Below, piece after piece: positions 5,721 through 5,872 of a stretch of DNA of 5,872 bases. The translations under genes were made by a program, and so were the position numbers. The notes under the pieces were generated by a model. The model was not told the DNA's origin and searched no databases. It was given only the letters and a program-made list of their open reading frames with translations. Numbering within the stretch: position 1 is the stretch's first letter; each line of letters begins with the position of its first letter. The stretch is from a bacterium (lineage in GTDB: Bacteria; Desulfobacterota; S145-22), in assembly GCA_027073795.1 (NCBI GenBank), contig JALTEW010000418.1:1-5872 (forward strand), given 5' to 3'.

Positions 5721-5872
5721 TGAATGAAGAGGCAGCAGGCTAATGGTAAAAGCAACTGTCTTTCATGTCAAGAGCTTTTTTTGGGGAGTAGGGGGTTGCC
5801 AGCAGGACATATTTTTTACCATACTGTTCAGGATAACGAGGATCTTGCGCATACAGGCCGTCAGGGCGACCT
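5721..5872 (-). mobile_element. Right (transposase-3') end of an IS110-type insertion sequence, partial
   Basis: The transposase C-terminus marks the element, which enters from the right edge. Because dus stays open to a normal length at 5720, at most 42 nt remain for the element's non-coding end after the transposase stop. A short 3' end fits the IS110 group, whose RNA is normally encoded upstream of the transposase, better than the IS1111 group. IS110 elements often lack clear terminal inverted repeats, and the exact boundary cannot be placed from this side alone. No plausible rho-independent terminator was seen between the two stop codons. Confidence 0.5.
5763..5872 (-). CDS. IS110-family transposase, C-terminal 35 residues (partial)
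   Basis: The minus-strand frame entering from the right edge reads VALTACMRKILVILNSMVKN, then a short tail MSCWQPPTPQKKLLT and TGA at 5765-5763. ACMRKhLhILN-MVK is the closing helix of IS110/IS116/IS902-type DEDD transposases, which act as bridge-RNA-guided recombinases. Everything upstream, including the RuvC-like DEDD domain and the catalytic serine, lies outside the window, so intactness cannot be judged. The fragment is too short for ordinary ORF calling. It is convergent with dus, and the two stop codons are 42 nt apart. Confidence 0.8.
   Translation of the reverse strand, partial: VALTACMRKILVILNSMVKNMSCWQPPTPQKKLLT

Noticed and set aside
5731..5790. Possible terminator for the dus operon around the T-run at 5776-5782.
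   Set aside because: No stable inverted repeat precedes the T-run, and the T-run lies inside the opposing transposase reading frame.
5724..5872. Plus-strand frame open to the window edge, starting MKRQQANGKSNCLSCQ with a C-x2-C pair.
   Set aside because: It lies opposite the clear IS110 transposase C-terminus, shows no family resemblance of its own, and has no good SD.

Overview
The window looks like a chromosomal segment of a Gram-negative bacterium of moderate GC content. It carries a TRAP-type solute transporter, a polyprenyl-phosphate-type glycosyltransferase with two C-terminal membrane helices, and a prmA-dus pair. The overall flavour resembles Desulfobacterota (former Deltaproteobacteria), but this taxonomic guess rests only on general protein character and is weak.

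Left third (1-2085, minus strand): a TRAP transporter operon in the order dctP-dctQ-dctM. It reads leftward from a near-consensus sigma-70 promoter at 1979-2007. DctP (periplasmic solute-binding protein) and DctQ (small membrane subunit) are complete. DctM (large permease) is cut by the window edge after 88 residues. dctQ and dctM overlap by ATGA. dctP and dctQ are separated by a gap holding two adjacent RNA hairpins without a U-tract, a layout that would allow more DctP than membrane subunits to be made. The roughly 88-nt dctP leader contains two Shine-Dalgarno sequences.

Middle and right (2086-5720, plus strand): four genes in a tight, probably co-transcribed row. These are a family 2 glycosyltransferase, an AIM24/TIGR00266-family protein, a divergent PrmA-like methyltransferase and a DusB-type tRNA-dihydrouridine synthase. 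Gaps are 12 nt, 15 nt and a 4-nt GTGA overlap. The prmA-dusB adjacency is also known from E. coli and points to a translation-apparatus modification pair. The two upstream genes concern the envelope or are of unknown function.

Right edge (5721-5872): a convergent minus-strand reading frame ends 42 nt from the dus stop codon. Its last 35 residues match the conserved C-terminus of IS110-family (DEDD) transposases, so a mobile element abuts the dus gene and extends beyond the window. No tRNA, rRNA or CRISPR array was seen. No wholly new system is evident. The most interesting leads are the IS110 end, the double-SD dctP leader, the divergent PrmA and the mixed glycosyltransferase-AIM24-PrmA-Dus operon.
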